Below, piece after piece: positions 27,154-35,670 of a stretch of DNA of 64,000 nt. The DNA is taken from positions 434,001 to 498,000 of the forward strand of contig MKVT01000008.1 of the NCBI GenBank assembly GCA_001898935.1, written 5' to 3'. The first letter of the stretch is position 1. Every line of letters starts with the position of its first letter. A model generated the notes under the pieces. That model was given only the letters and a program-made list of their open reading frames with translations, made no database searches and was not told where the DNA came from. Made by a program: the position numbers and the translations under genes. This DNA is from Paludibacter sp. 47-17 (GTDB lineage Bacteria > Bacteroidota > Bacteroidia > Bacteroidales > Paludibacteraceae).

Positions 27154-29244
27154 ATGGAAACGCGTATAGTTAAACGGGATGGAAAAAGAGAGGCTTTTTC
27201 GTTCGAGAAAATCAAAAGTGCCATTTGTAAAGCTTTTTTGTCGGTGGGTAGTTTTGCTACCGACGAAATTTTAACGACTGTTTTAAGTCGTGTACACGTA
27301 CATGATGGTATTTCGGTCGAGGATGTTCAGAATCAGGTCGAGAATGCGCTCATGGCCGAGCGCTACTTTAGTGTTGCCAAATCGTATATGCTCTATCGGC
27401 AAAAGCATGCCGAGGATCGTGAGGTGCGGGATAAACTGGAATTTCTAATGGACTACTGTAATGCGAAAAATGCAGCAAGTGGAAGTAAATTCGATGCCAA
27501 TGCCAATGTGGAGAATAAAAATCTGGCGACGTTAATAGGGGAGTTGCCGAAATCCAATTTTATCCGACTCAATCGCCGCCTGCTTACCGACCGGATAAAA
27601 GAGATGTATGGTAAAGAGCTTTCGGATCGCTATCTTGAACTGCTGAATAATCATTTTATCTATAAAAACGACGAAACCAGTCTGGCTAATTATTGTGCCA
27701 GTATTACCATGTATCCCTGGCTGATCGGCGGCACAGCTCCTATTGGAGGCAATTCAAAGGCGCCTACTAATTTGAAATCGTTTAGCGGAGGCTTTATTAA
27801 TATGGTGTTCATGGTGTCGAGTATGTTAAGTGGGGCATGTGCGACTCCCGAGTTTCTGATGTATATGAATTATTTCATTGGCCTCGAATTTGGCGATGAT
27901 TATTATCTGGATACAGCAAAGGTGGTCGATTTGTCGAAAAAGCAACGAACGCTCGACAAAGTCATTACCGATTACTTCGAACAAATTGTGTATTCCATTA
28001 ATCAGCCGACGGGAGCCCGCAATTTTCAGGCTGTATTCTGGAATATCTCGTACTACGATCGTTATTATTTTGAAAGCTTGTTCGGGAATTTTTATTTCCC
28101 CAATGGTACGCAACCTCATTGGGAGTCGCTCAGCTGGTTGCAAAAACGCTTTATGAAATGGTTTAATGCCGAGCGGACTAAAACGGTACTCACATTTCCG
28201 GTTGAGACGATGGCATTGTTAAGTGAAAACGGAGAGGTGAAAGATAAGGAATATGGAGATTTTACGGCCGAAATGTATGCCGAAGGTCATTCTTTTTTTA
28301 CGTACATGAGCGACAATGCCGACTCGCTGAGCAGTTGTTGCCGGTTGCGCAACGAAATTACGGATCATGGATTCAGCTATACGTTAGGCGCCGGTGGAGT
28401 GTCGACGGGTTCAAAAAGCGTGCTCACCATCAATCTTAATCGATGTATCCAATTCGCTGCCAACAAGGGGAGGCCTTATCCGGAGTTTTTAGAAGAAGTG
28501 GTCGATTTAGTTCATAAGGTCCAGAATGCTTACAACAGAAATCTCAACTATATGCTCGAAAAAGGGATGTTGCCCCTGTTTGATGCCGGCTATATTTCGA
28601 TGAATCGTCAATACCTTACCATCGGGGTCAATGGATTGGTGGAAGCAGCTGAGTTTTTGGGCATCGAGATTAATGATAATCCCCGTTATGTGGGTTTTGT
28701 ACAGGAAGTGCTCGGTTTGATCGAACGGTATAATTTGAAGTACCGTACAAAAGAGGTGATGTTCAATTGTGAGATGATACCTGCCGAAAATGTGGGTGTC
28801 AAACATGCCAAATGGGATCGGGAAGCTGGTTATAGTACCCAACGGGATTGTTATAACAGTTATTTTTACGTGGTGGAAGACAGTTCGCTGAACATTCTCG
28901 ATAAGTTCCGGCTGCACGGTCGCAACTATATCAGGCATCTTACGGGCGGATCGGCCTTGCATCTGAATCTGGATGAACATTTGAATAAAGAACAGTACCA
29001 ACAACTTTTGCGGGTGGCGATTCAGGAAGGATGTAATTATTTTACCTTTAATATCCCCAATACGGTATGCAACGATTGCGGACATATCAACAAACACCGG
29101 CTTGAGGAATGTCCGGTTTGCGGAAGTCGTCATCTCGATTATTTAACCCGGATTATAGGATATATGAAACGAATCAGTAATTTCTCGGAAAGTCGCCAGA
29201 AAGAAGCTCACAAACGTCATTATGCTACGGTATCACAGTTATGA
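27154..29244 (+). CDS. nrdD: Anaerobic (class III) ribonucleoside-triphosphate reductase
   Basis: This 696-residue glycyl-radical enzyme makes deoxyribonucleotides without oxygen. The N-terminal ATP-cone domain (about 1-95; RIVKRDGKREAFSFEKIK) is followed by the ten-stranded reductase barrel with a Cys-Cys pair at C395/C396 (SSCCRLRNE). A zinc site lies near the end (CNDCGH and CPVCGS), and the glycyl radical loop RIIGY places the radical at G669. The last codons overlap nrdG by 23 bases. A cobalamin riboswitch precedes it, which is unusual for the B12-independent class III enzyme and implies that expression falls when B12 is plentiful. Confidence 0.96.
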   Translation: METRIVKRDGKREAFSFEKIKSAICKAFLSVGSFATDEILTTVLSRVHVHDGISVEDVQNQVENALMAERYFSVAKSYMLYRQKHAEDREVRDKLEFLMDYCNAKNAASGSKFDANANVENKNLATLIGELPKSNFIRLNRRLLTDRIKEMYGKELSDRYLELLNNHFIYKNDETSLANYCASITMYPWLIGGTAPIGGNSKAPTNLKSFSGGFINMVFMVSSMLSGACATPEFLMYMNYFIGLEFGDDYYLDTAKVVDLSKKQRTLDKVITDYFEQIVYSINQPTGARNFQAVFWNISYYDRYYFESLFGNFYFPNGTQPHWESLSWLQKRFMKWFNAERTKTVLTFPVETMALLSENGEVKDKEYGDFTAEMYAEGHSFFTYMSDNADSLSSCCRLRNEITDHGFSYTLGAGGVSTGSKSVLTINLNRCIQFAANKGRPYPEFLEEVVDLVHKVQNAYNRNLNYMLEKGMLPLFDAGYISMNRQYLTIGVNGLVEAAEFLGIEINDNPRYVGFVQEVLGLIERYNLKYRTKEVMFNCEMIPAENVGVKHAKWDREAGYSTQRDCYNSYFYVVEDSSLNILDKFRLHGRNYIRHLTGGSALHLNLDEHLNKEQYQQLLRVAIQEGCNYFTFNIPNTVCNDCGHINKHRLEECPVCGSRHLDYLTRIIGYMKRISNFSESRQKEAHKRHYATVSQL

Positions 29245-29692
29245 TATTGTGTTTCGGGAAGTGCCCGGAGAGGTAACGCTGGCCATTAGTCTTAGTAATT
29301 GTCCGCATCGCTGCCCGGGTTGCCATAGTCCGTATCTACAGTCGGACCTTGGCGAGGAGCTTGACGAAGCGGTGGTGGGAGGGCTGCTGGATCGGTATGG
29401 ACAAGCTCTTACCTGTGTTTGTTTTATGGGGGGAGATGCGGATCCGGAGTTGGTACAGCAACTTGCCTTATTTGTCAGGGCACGTACCGGTTCCCGGCTG
29501 AAAACTGCCTGGTATTCGGGAAAAGCAGCTATTCCGGATGGTATTTCGGTAAAAAGTTTCGATTACATCAAGCTGGGGCCTTATGTTGAGAAACTGGGCG
29601 GACTGGATTCTCCCCACACCAATCAACGGTTTTACAAAGTCGACATGCAGGGACAATTAACCTTGTATCATTATACTTGTTTTGCTAAATGA
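29222..29692 (+). CDS. nrdG: Anaerobic ribonucleotide reductase activating protein
   Basis: The 156-residue radical-SAM protein installs the glycyl radical on NrdD. The iron-sulphur cluster motif C27-x3-C31-x2-C34 (CPHRCPGC) is present, and FMGGDADPE is the expected region following the cluster. Length is normal. It starts inside the 3' end of nrdD, so the two are translationally coupled and share the riboswitch-controlled transcript. Confidence 0.94.
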   Translation: MLRYHSYDIVFREVPGEVTLAISLSNCPHRCPGCHSPYLQSDLGEELDEAVVGGLLDRYGQALTCVCFMGGDADPELVQQLALFVRARTGSRLKTAWYSGKAAIPDGISVKSFDYIKLGPYVEKLGGLDSPHTNQRFYKVDMQGQLTLYHYTCFAK

Positions 29693-29696
29693 ATTG

Positions 29697-29704
29697 TATA
29701 TTTG
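29697..29704 (+). promoter_or_regulatory. -7 box before the esterase gene
   Basis: TATATTTG starts five bases after the nrdG stop. Transcription from it would begin near 29711, so the esterase start at 29749 (or 29728) fits better than the ATG at 29689 that overlaps the nrdG stop. Confidence 0.5.
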
Positions 29705-29748
29705 CAGGTCTTTTAATCAATTGGTGTATGTGTAAGAGTAATGCTGTC

Positions 29749-30543
29749 ATGAAGTGGGTGCTTCTTGCTTGTTGTTGGGTGGGGGGTACCGTGTTGACCG
29801 CGCAACAGAATGCGTATAAACTACTTGAGAATCTGACCTATTATCCGGCAGATGTTACCGATTCGTATATCCGTGAGCGTTGTCGTCTCGATCTGTATTT
29901 TCCGGCCGGAACGAAGGATTTCCGTACCGTGGTATGGTTTCATGGCGGAGGGTTTTCGGGCGGTGAAAAACAAATCCCCGAAGGATTGAAAAACAAAGGC
30001 ATTGCTGTGGTAGCCGTGAATTACCGGCTTACACCGCGGATCAAGTCGCCCGCATACCTGCGCGATGCGGCCGCGGCTGTGGCCTGGGTGATGAAGAATA
30101 TTGCTCGCTACGGAGGCGATACCACCCAAGTGTTTGTTGCCGGACATTCGGCCGGTGGTTACCTGGCGGCCATGATTGGCCTCGATAAAAGCTGGCTGCA
30201 GGTGCACGGTATCGATGCCGACCGGCTGGCGGGAATCATTCCTTTTAGCGGACATACCATCACCCATTTCAGTATACGCGAAGAACGAGGAATCCCCGGT
30301 CATAGGGCCGTGGTCGATTCGCTGGCGCCGCTGTACCACGTTCGCCCCGATGCACCTCGTCTGGTGCTTATTACCGGCGATCGTGAACTGGAAATGTTGG
30401 GCCGTTACGAAGAAAATGCGTACCTGATGCGTATGATGAAAGTGGCCGGTCATACCCAAACAACGCTTTACGAACTTCAGGGCTACGACCATGGTATGGT
30501 GGAGCCGGCGATCCCCATTCTTCTGAAAGTAATTGGAAATTAG
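29749..30543 (+). CDS. Exported alpha/beta-hydrolase, esterase/lipase type
   Basis: The 264-residue protein has a signal peptide (MKWVLLACCWVGGTVLTA) and an alpha/beta-hydrolase fold of the carboxylesterase/HSL-like group. The oxyanion motif HGGG is at 65-68, the nucleophile elbow is GHSAGG with S134, and the end holds the expected Asp (GDRELE region) and His (YDHGM). It hydrolyses an ester; the substrate is not visible, but acetyl groups on glycans would suit the neighbourhood. The start at 29749 is preferred because of the promoter and signal peptide; the frame is open from 29689. Confidence 0.85.
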   Translation: MKWVLLACCWVGGTVLTAQQNAYKLLENLTYYPADVTDSYIRERCRLDLYFPAGTKDFRTVVWFHGGGFSGGEKQIPEGLKNKGIAVVAVNYRLTPRIKSPAYLRDAAAAVAWVMKNIARYGGDTTQVFVAGHSAGGYLAAMIGLDKSWLQVHGIDADRLAGIIPFSGHTITHFSIREERGIPGHRAVVDSLAPLYHVRPDAPRLVLITGDRELEMLGRYEENAYLMRMMKVAGHTQTTLYELQGYDHGMVEPAIPILLKVIGN

Positions 30544-30570
30544 TAATTATGATTTGTTGACCCGGCGGTT

Positions 30571-30613
30571 CACCGCATTGCTGCACCTTTCTGCGGGTGC
30601 AGCAATGCAGGTG
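30571..30613. terminator. Bidirectional terminator between convergent genes
   Basis: Perfect 13-base arms GCATTGCTGCACC (30575-30587) and GGTGCAGCAATGC (30596-30608) flank an 8-base loop, and after a one-base bulge CACC/GGTG extends the stem. It lies between the convergent esterase and cyclophilin genes. Confidence 0.75.
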
Positions 30614-30631
30614 GGCTGGTTTGCTGTAGTT

Positions 30632-31360
30632 TCAGTTCCTTAATTTTCTCATTTTGATAATCCTCACCTCTTTCACCGGTTTGTCGTTTTTGTCGGTAGC
30701 CACTCCTGCAATTTTATCCACAATCTCCAGGCCTTTGATTACTTCTCCGAAAACGGTATAGTTGCCGTCGAGGTGCGGCGTGCCCCCGACCTGTTCGTAG
30801 GTGAACCGGGCCCGGTTGCTGAATTTATACAGCGAATCGGCTGTTTGTCCGACGGTCTTCTGGAAATCGGCAATTTTAGCCGACTGCATTTTAGTCAGGT
30901 CTTCCTGCGTAAACTTCTTTCCCTTTACGATGTAAAACTGGTAACCCGACGATGCCCGGAGCGGATTTTCGGTATCGCCGAGCCGGGCTGCGGCTAATGC
31001 TCCTTTTTTATGATAAATAGCCGGTGTGCGTATCTCGGCAGGAATCGTATAGTCGGGAGTTGCCGTTTTGTGTTTGTTTTTTTGCTGTGTGGTACGTGTG
31101 TCGGGGTCGCCTCCCTGAATCATAAAGTGATCGATTACCCGGTGAAAAATAACGCCGTCGTAGACTTTATTTTTTACCAATCGCAAAAAATTATCGCGGT
31201 GCAGGGGCGTTTCGTTGTATAGCTTGACCACGATATCGCCTTCGGTGGTTTCGATATTTATTTTTACTTCAGATGACGAAGCAAGGCGGTTGGAAGTTCC
31301 GCAACCGGTGAGCAGGAGCGCTACAAGCACTCCGGTGATCAGGCCGATGATGTTGTTCAT
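30632..31360 (-). CDS. Cyclophilin-type peptidyl-prolyl isomerase, lipoprotein
   Basis: This 242-residue protein has a lipoprotein signal (ALLLTGC, Cys20) and a cyclophilin domain (about 32-240) that speeds proline isomerisation in exported proteins. FHRVIDHFMIQGGDP is the canonical active-site region; GYQFYIV and LDGNYTVFGEVIKGLEIVDKI complete the fold. A loop of about 45 residues in the second half (FTQEDLTKMQ...YKFSN) is an insertion also seen in other Bacteroidales cyclophilins. It overlaps the upstream AlaX gene by four bases. Confidence 0.92.
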   Translation of the reverse strand: MNNIIGLITGVLVALLLTGCGTSNRLASSSEVKINIETTEGDIVVKLYNETPLHRDNFLRLVKNKVYDGVIFHRVIDHFMIQGGDPDTRTTQQKNKHKTATPDYTIPAEIRTPAIYHKKGALAAARLGDTENPLRASSGYQFYIVKGKKFTQEDLTKMQSAKIADFQKTVGQTADSLYKFSNRARFTYEQVGGTPHLDGNYTVFGEVIKGLEIVDKIAGVATDKNDKPVKEVRIIKMRKLRN

Positions 31361-31827
31361 ACACTTTCTTGTTTTAACTTAAACCGGACTCTCCACCTGC
31401 CGCTTTCGAAGTCGTGGCTGATAATTTCGAACGTACCGATTTCGGAAGTGTTTTCCACATGCTGGCCGATGCAGGCGCAGGCATCATAATCGCCGACGCG
31501 GATGATACGGAGCGTATCGCCGGCTTCGTCGGAGAGCTTCGTGAGATCGACCAGGGAGGCGGCTTTCTCGCGCGGCATCAATTCCTCGTATACCGGTAAG
31601 CGAAGTGCAATCACTTCGTTCACCCGGCGGGTAATTTCGGCCACCTGTTCGGCGGTAGGAGCGTGTGACAGATAGTAATCGCATTTCGACTTTTTACGCT
31701 CGATATGTGCATTTACCGACCGGCTGCAGCCGAACATGCGAACCATGGTCTGATTTAAGATATGCTCGGCCGTATGCATGGGCCGGTGGTAATCTTTTTT
31801 TGCTTCGTTGAGTAGGGTATCCTGCAT
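31357..31827 (-). CDS. AlaX-type alanyl-tRNA editing protein
   Basis: The 156-residue protein matches the second additional domain of alanyl/threonyl-tRNA synthetases, which hydrolyses mischarged tRNA (usually Ser-tRNA(Ala)). The zinc motif is H18-x3-H22 (HTAEH) plus Cys and His of CACIGQH near the C-terminal third. The start at 31827 gives the domain cleanly and is preceded by a -7 box at 31848-31855; the open frame upstream to 32064 is basic and lacks homology. It is first in a two-gene operon with the cyclophilin. Confidence 0.88.
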   Translation of the reverse strand: MQDTLLNEAKKDYHRPMHTAEHILNQTMVRMFGCSRSVNAHIERKKSKCDYYLSHAPTAEQVAEITRRVNEVIALRLPVYEELMPREKAASLVDLTKLSDEAGDTLRIIRVGDYDACACIGQHVENTSEIGTFEIISHDFESGRWRVRFKLKQESV

Positions 31828-31847
31828 AAAATTCAATTTTTTTTTCG

Positions 31848-31855
31848 CAAAGATA
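31848..31855 (-). promoter_or_regulatory. -7 box of the AlaX-cyclophilin operon
   Basis: The minus strand reads TATCTTTG here, 20 bases upstream of the AlaX start; no good -33 element was seen. Confidence 0.5.
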
Positions 31856-31983
31856 CAGTTTTCTTTTTTAATCGTACAGGCCGGTACCGGTGTCTGGCCG
31901 GAGCATAAGGCCGGAAGTGCCTGCCGGTAAGCATTGAACTTTTTGGAGGCGATTTTGATTATAAATCGTAATAAGTAACGATT

Positions 31984-34020
31984 ATGAGTAAAACGGGTTG
32001 GATGGTATTTCTGCTGTCGTGCAGTATGGGTGCGGTGGCTTCGTCGCCCCTGGCTGCCCGGCAACTGCGTGCCGATTCGTTGTACAATGAACGGAACTGG
32101 AAAGATGCAGCCCGGGAATACCTGACGATTTTTGAAGAACGGGCAAAGCGTGCGGGCAATGTAGTAGATCCGGCGCCGGATCAGGGCTTATCGGAAGAGC
32201 TGGGCAAAATTGCTTTTCGGGCGGGACGGGCGTTTACCAATGCTGGAGAGCTCGAGCCGGCTGCGGAGTGGTACCGGAAAGCCTCGTCCCTGTTTAAGCA
32301 GTTGCCGTTGAACGATAATTATTATGTTGCGCAGGGACAATTGGGGTCGGTACTCGACGATTTAGGCGATTACCAGGCTGCTATCGACATTGTGACGCCG
32401 GTGGTGGCTTATTTTAAACAGACGAAAGATAGTACTTATGCCGCTCCCAATATGCATAATTTAGCTATGCTGCATTACCATAATGGAGCTATCAGCCGCA
32501 GTATCGGGTTGCTTACCGAAGCTATCGCATGGGCCGGTCCGGGTAATACGGCTCAACAGGCAATGAGTTATAATCAACTGGGGAATATCTGGGCCGACGA
32601 TCTCAAGGATGAGCGAAAAGCGCTTGCTTATTACCGGCAAAGTCTTCAACTGAAGTTGAATAAGGCTGCGCCGCAATCCATTGCCGCTGCGTACAACAAT
32701 ATAGGGCTTTCGTTTAAAAACCTGGGGATGTCCGACAGTGCTTTCTTCCACTATTCGCGTGCGTTGCACTACGCCCGCCAGAGTGCGATTCCCCGGTCGC
32801 TGGCCGATCCGCTCCTCAATATTGCCAATCTTCAAAAAGCAAATGGCAATCAGCAAGCGGCCCGACAGGCCTATGATGAATTGTTGACGCTCAAAGAGTA
32901 CCTGCCGGCCGATCAGTTGCTCACCGTACTTGTTTATCAGGGTACGGTAGCCAATACTGAAAAAAGATTTCAGCAGGCACTGCATTACCTGCGACAGGCC
33001 GAAGGGCTGCTCGCACGCGCTGGCGGGTTGAACGATAAAGCGGATGTAAAGGCGCAACTAGCCATTGCGTACAGCGGATTGAACGATCCCCTGCGAGCTG
33101 TTGAAGCGGAACGCGAATATGCCCGGTGGAAGGATAGTGTGTACAGCCGCGAACGGGAGCAGTCGCTTGCCGGTCTCATGGTTCGATATCAATCGGCCGA
33201 GAAAGACAAGGCTTTACTCGCTCAGCAGCAGGAGCTGCAACTGCACCGGCTCGAGAGTCAACGACGTATCCTGTGGCTCATCGTAGGTGTGTCGCTGGTG
33301 GTGCTGCTCGCAGCCTTTCTGTTCTTTTTGTATAAACGCAACGAGGCTAAAGCCCGCCAGGCACTGCAGGAGTTGCAGCTGAAGGAACAAAAGGAGCTTA
33401 ACCGGCTGCAGGAAGAGCGCCTACGGATTTCGCGGGAGCTTCACGATAATATTGGTTCGTATCTTACGCTGATGAGTGCACACCTCGAACAGTTGCACGA
33501 CGATAACTGTGCCGAAAGCGTGGCCAGATACGAAGGCATGCAACACAGTCTCACCATGAGCATGCGCGAATTGCGGAAGACGGTTTGGCTGTTGAATAAA
33601 CAGCGGGTGTCGATCGACGAAATTGCCATTCGTCTGCGCGATTTTTTCAAACCCATCCATCAAAACGGAATGCACATACGGTTCGTCACTTCGGGCGATA
33701 CCACGATCACCCTCACCGAAATTCAGACTACGCATCTGTTTCGTATTATCCAGGAAGCCATTATCAATGCTTATAAACATGCCCGATGCACACAGGTGGA
33801 AGTGAAGCTGGAGGTGGACGGCGAGCGCGATGTATTGCTGCTGGTACACGACAACGGAAAAGGTTTCGATGCCAATGCCGGATCGGGAGGAAACGGATTA
33901 CGCAACATGCAATCGCGCATGAAGGAACTTGGCGGAGAACTCGTACTCCATTCGGTGCGGGGCAACGGAACCCGGATCAGTGGTAAAATACGTACTTCTG
34001 CGTATGGCGAAGGTGGATAG
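31984..34020 (+). CDS. TPR-containing sensor histidine kinase
   Basis: The 678-residue protein has a signal peptide (1-24), a periplasmic array of tetratricopeptide-like repeats (about 30-410), one membrane segment (about 425-445; ILWLIVGVSLVVLLAAFLFF), a coiled coil (about 450-480) and a HisKA_3 kinase core. The phosphorylated histidine is H487 (RISRELHDNIGSYL). The ATP-binding domain carries NAYKHA (N box) and DNGKGFD, then GNGLRNMQSRM. This is the NarL-type kinase layout common in Bacteroidota. The response regulator follows 33 bases downstream. The signal is unknown; periplasmic TPRs suggest protein or peptide sensing. Confidence 0.9.
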   Translation: MSKTGWMVFLLSCSMGAVASSPLAARQLRADSLYNERNWKDAAREYLTIFEERAKRAGNVVDPAPDQGLSEELGKIAFRAGRAFTNAGELEPAAEWYRKASSLFKQLPLNDNYYVAQGQLGSVLDDLGDYQAAIDIVTPVVAYFKQTKDSTYAAPNMHNLAMLHYHNGAISRSIGLLTEAIAWAGPGNTAQQAMSYNQLGNIWADDLKDERKALAYYRQSLQLKLNKAAPQSIAAAYNNIGLSFKNLGMSDSAFFHYSRALHYARQSAIPRSLADPLLNIANLQKANGNQQAARQAYDELLTLKEYLPADQLLTVLVYQGTVANTEKRFQQALHYLRQAEGLLARAGGLNDKADVKAQLAIAYSGLNDPLRAVEAEREYARWKDSVYSREREQSLAGLMVRYQSAEKDKALLAQQQELQLHRLESQRRILWLIVGVSLVVLLAAFLFFLYKRNEAKARQALQELQLKEQKELNRLQEERLRISRELHDNIGSYLTLMSAHLEQLHDDNCAESVARYEGMQHSLTMSMRELRKTVWLLNKQRVSIDEIAIRLRDFFKPIHQNGMHIRFVTSGDTTITLTEIQTTHLFRIIQEAIINAYKHARCTQVEVKLEVDGERDVLLLVHDNGKGFDANAGSGGNGLRNMQSRMKELGGELVLHSVRGNGTRISGKIRTSAYGEGG

Positions 34021-34053
34021 ATCCCCTTATTTTTGTAATTTAAATGTAATAGT

Positions 34054-34692
34054 ATGCCCATTCATTTGGCGATTGCCGAAGATAATAGTTTTGCGCTCAG
34101 TGCGTTGCAGAAACGGCTGAACGACTATCCGGAAATCAGCATCAAGCTTATTGCCCGCAATGGTCGCGACTTGCTCGATCAGCTGGCGGCGCATCATACG
34201 GTGGAAGTAGTACTTATGGATATCGATATGCCGGTGTTGAACGGGGTGGATGCCACAGCCGAACTCAAAAAGCGCTATCCGCATATCAAAGTCATTATCC
34301 TCACGATGTTCGACGATGATGAATTGCTCTTCAATGCCGTGATGGCGGGAGCATCGGGCTATTTACTGAAGGAAGACAGCGCCACGCAGATTCATCAATG
34401 CATTACCGATACCCTGGCCGGAGGAGCTGCCATGAGTCCGGCCATCGCCATGAAAACATTGCAGCTTATCCGGCAGCCTTTGCAGCGCGAAACGCATGAT
34501 TTCGGGCTCACCGAGCGTGAAACCGAATTGCTGCATCAGCTCAAAAACGGACTCACCTACGAGGAAATAGCTTCCAACCTTCACATCAGTTACCACACCG
34601 TGCGTAAACATATCGAAAATATCTACCGAAAGCTCAATGTCACCAACAAAGTAGAAGCAGTACGCAAAGCATCGGACAACAGGTTGGTATAA
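34054..34692 (+). CDS. NarL/LuxR-family response regulator
   Basis: The 212-residue protein has an intact receiver (about 3-120) with the acidic pair E9/D10 and phosphoacceptor D56 (VLMDIDMP), and a LuxR helix-turn-helix (about 148-205; LTERETELLHQL, YEEIASNLHISYHTVRKH). It is the partner of the histidine kinase immediately upstream. In contrast to the regulator at 13984-14592, all receiver residues are present. Confidence 0.92.
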   Translation: MPIHLAIAEDNSFALSALQKRLNDYPEISIKLIARNGRDLLDQLAAHHTVEVVLMDIDMPVLNGVDATAELKKRYPHIKVIILTMFDDDELLFNAVMAGASGYLLKEDSATQIHQCITDTLAGGAAMSPAIAMKTLQLIRQPLQRETHDFGLTERETELLHQLKNGLTYEEIASNLHISYHTVRKHIENIYRKLNVTNKVEAVRKASDNRLV

Positions 34693-34715
34693 CTACACAG
34701 TTTTGCGTATCTTTG
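34684..34715 (+). promoter_or_regulatory. Promoter of the lysine exporter genes
   Basis: TTG at 34684-34686 and TATCTTTG at 34708-34715 are 21 bases apart, a good -33/-7 match; the first gene starts at 34739. The -33 lies inside the end of the response regulator gene. Confidence 0.6.
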
Positions 34716-34738
34716 CGCCTTAAAAAACAATTTTACGC

Positions 34739-35008
34739 ATGCTTACTGTTGTAGGACTGATGCTCCTGGGAGTTTTGTCGGGTTACTTGCTTCGTAACCG
34801 GAATATGAAATGGGTGAGCCGGGTAGTGATGGCGCTTATCTGGGTACTGCTGTTTTTACTGGGAACCGAAGTGGGCGCTAATGATAAGATTGTGAGTGGT
34901 TTACCTACCATTGGCATGGAAGCCCTGCTGATAACGGTGTTTGCGCTGGCCGGCAGTCTGCTGGGAGCTTGGGGTTTATGGGTGTGGATCAATAAGGGGA
35001 AAGCATGA
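34739..35008 (+). CDS. LysO-type lysine exporter, N-terminal part
   Basis: The 89-residue membrane protein has three hydrophobic segments and corresponds to the N-terminal part of the DUF340/LysO family, which exports lysine in Escherichia coli as a single ~300-residue protein. It ends with an ATGA overlap into the next gene, which encodes the rest. The two-gene arrangement is common in Bacteroidales, so this is a natural split rather than a recent frameshift. Confidence 0.82.
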   Translation: MLTVVGLMLLGVLSGYLLRNRNMKWVSRVVMALIWVLLFLLGTEVGANDKIVSGLPTIGMEALLITVFALAGSLLGAWGLWVWINKGKA

Positions 35009-35610
35009 AAGGTAGTCTCGTAATCGTTTCCTTTTTTATTGCCGGTGTGCTCGCCGGATTGTACGGGTGGATTCCTTCCGGCGTGATAACCGATTCGAAG
35101 GTAAGCTATTATGTCTTGTGCGGACTCATGTTTTTCGTGGGACTCAGCGTAGGTAGCGATACCAAAACCCTTGACAGCTTTCGTTCGCTGAATCCGAGGC
35201 TGATGCTGTTGCCGGTGATTACGATCGTTGGAACCCTGGCAGGAAGTGCAGTGGTGAGTATCGTGCTGAAACAGCGCTCGCTTGCCGAATGCCTGGCGGT
35301 AGGGTCGGGGTTGGGTTATTATTCGCTATCGAGTATTTTTATCACCGGATACAAAGGAGCCGAACTCGGCACCATCGCCCTGCTTTCCAACATCGCCCGC
35401 GAGTTGATAACCCTGTTGTTCGCCCCCTTTATCGTACGTTACTTCGGTAAACTGGCTCTTATATCCTCGGGCGGTGCCACTACCATGGATACGACGTTGC
35501 CGGTTATTGTGCGGTATTCGGGACAAAACCTGCTGATCGTATCCATTTACCACGGCTTTCTTGTCGATTTCAGTGTGCCCTGGCTGGTGGTATTGTTCTG
35601 TTCGCTGTAA
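35005..35610 (+). CDS. LysO-type lysine exporter, C-terminal part
   Basis: The 201-residue inner-membrane protein has about five to six hydrophobic segments and the LysO family's conserved parts, including FFVGLSVGSD, GSGLGYYSLSSIFIT and STNIARE-like LLSNIARELIT. It overlaps the 89-residue gene by four bases and presumably forms the transporter with it. Export of lysine or a close analogue is inferred from the family. Confidence 0.87.
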   Translation: MKGSLVIVSFFIAGVLAGLYGWIPSGVITDSKVSYYVLCGLMFFVGLSVGSDTKTLDSFRSLNPRLMLLPVITIVGTLAGSAVVSIVLKQRSLAECLAVGSGLGYYSLSSIFITGYKGAELGTIALLSNIARELITLLFAPFIVRYFGKLALISSGGATTMDTTLPVIVRYSGQNLLIVSIYHGFLVDFSVPWLVVLFCSL

Positions 35611-35633
35611 GTTATTCAGCTTTGTGCATAGAG

Positions 35634-35665
35634 CCATTACGGTTGCGGTAAAACAACCGTAACGG
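35634..35665. terminator. Terminator hairpin after the lysine exporter
   Basis: Arms 35634-35645 and 35654-35665 pair (TTACGGTTG/CAACCGTAA, extended by CC/GG across one mismatch). The hairpin lies between the convergent lysine-exporter and BNR-type genes and can serve both. Confidence 0.65.
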
Positions 35666-35670
35666 ACGGT

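Noticed and set aside
34739..35610. Frameshifted single lysO gene
   Set aside because: The ATGA overlap and complete membrane segments on both sides indicate two intact genes, as in other Bacteroidales, not a broken one.
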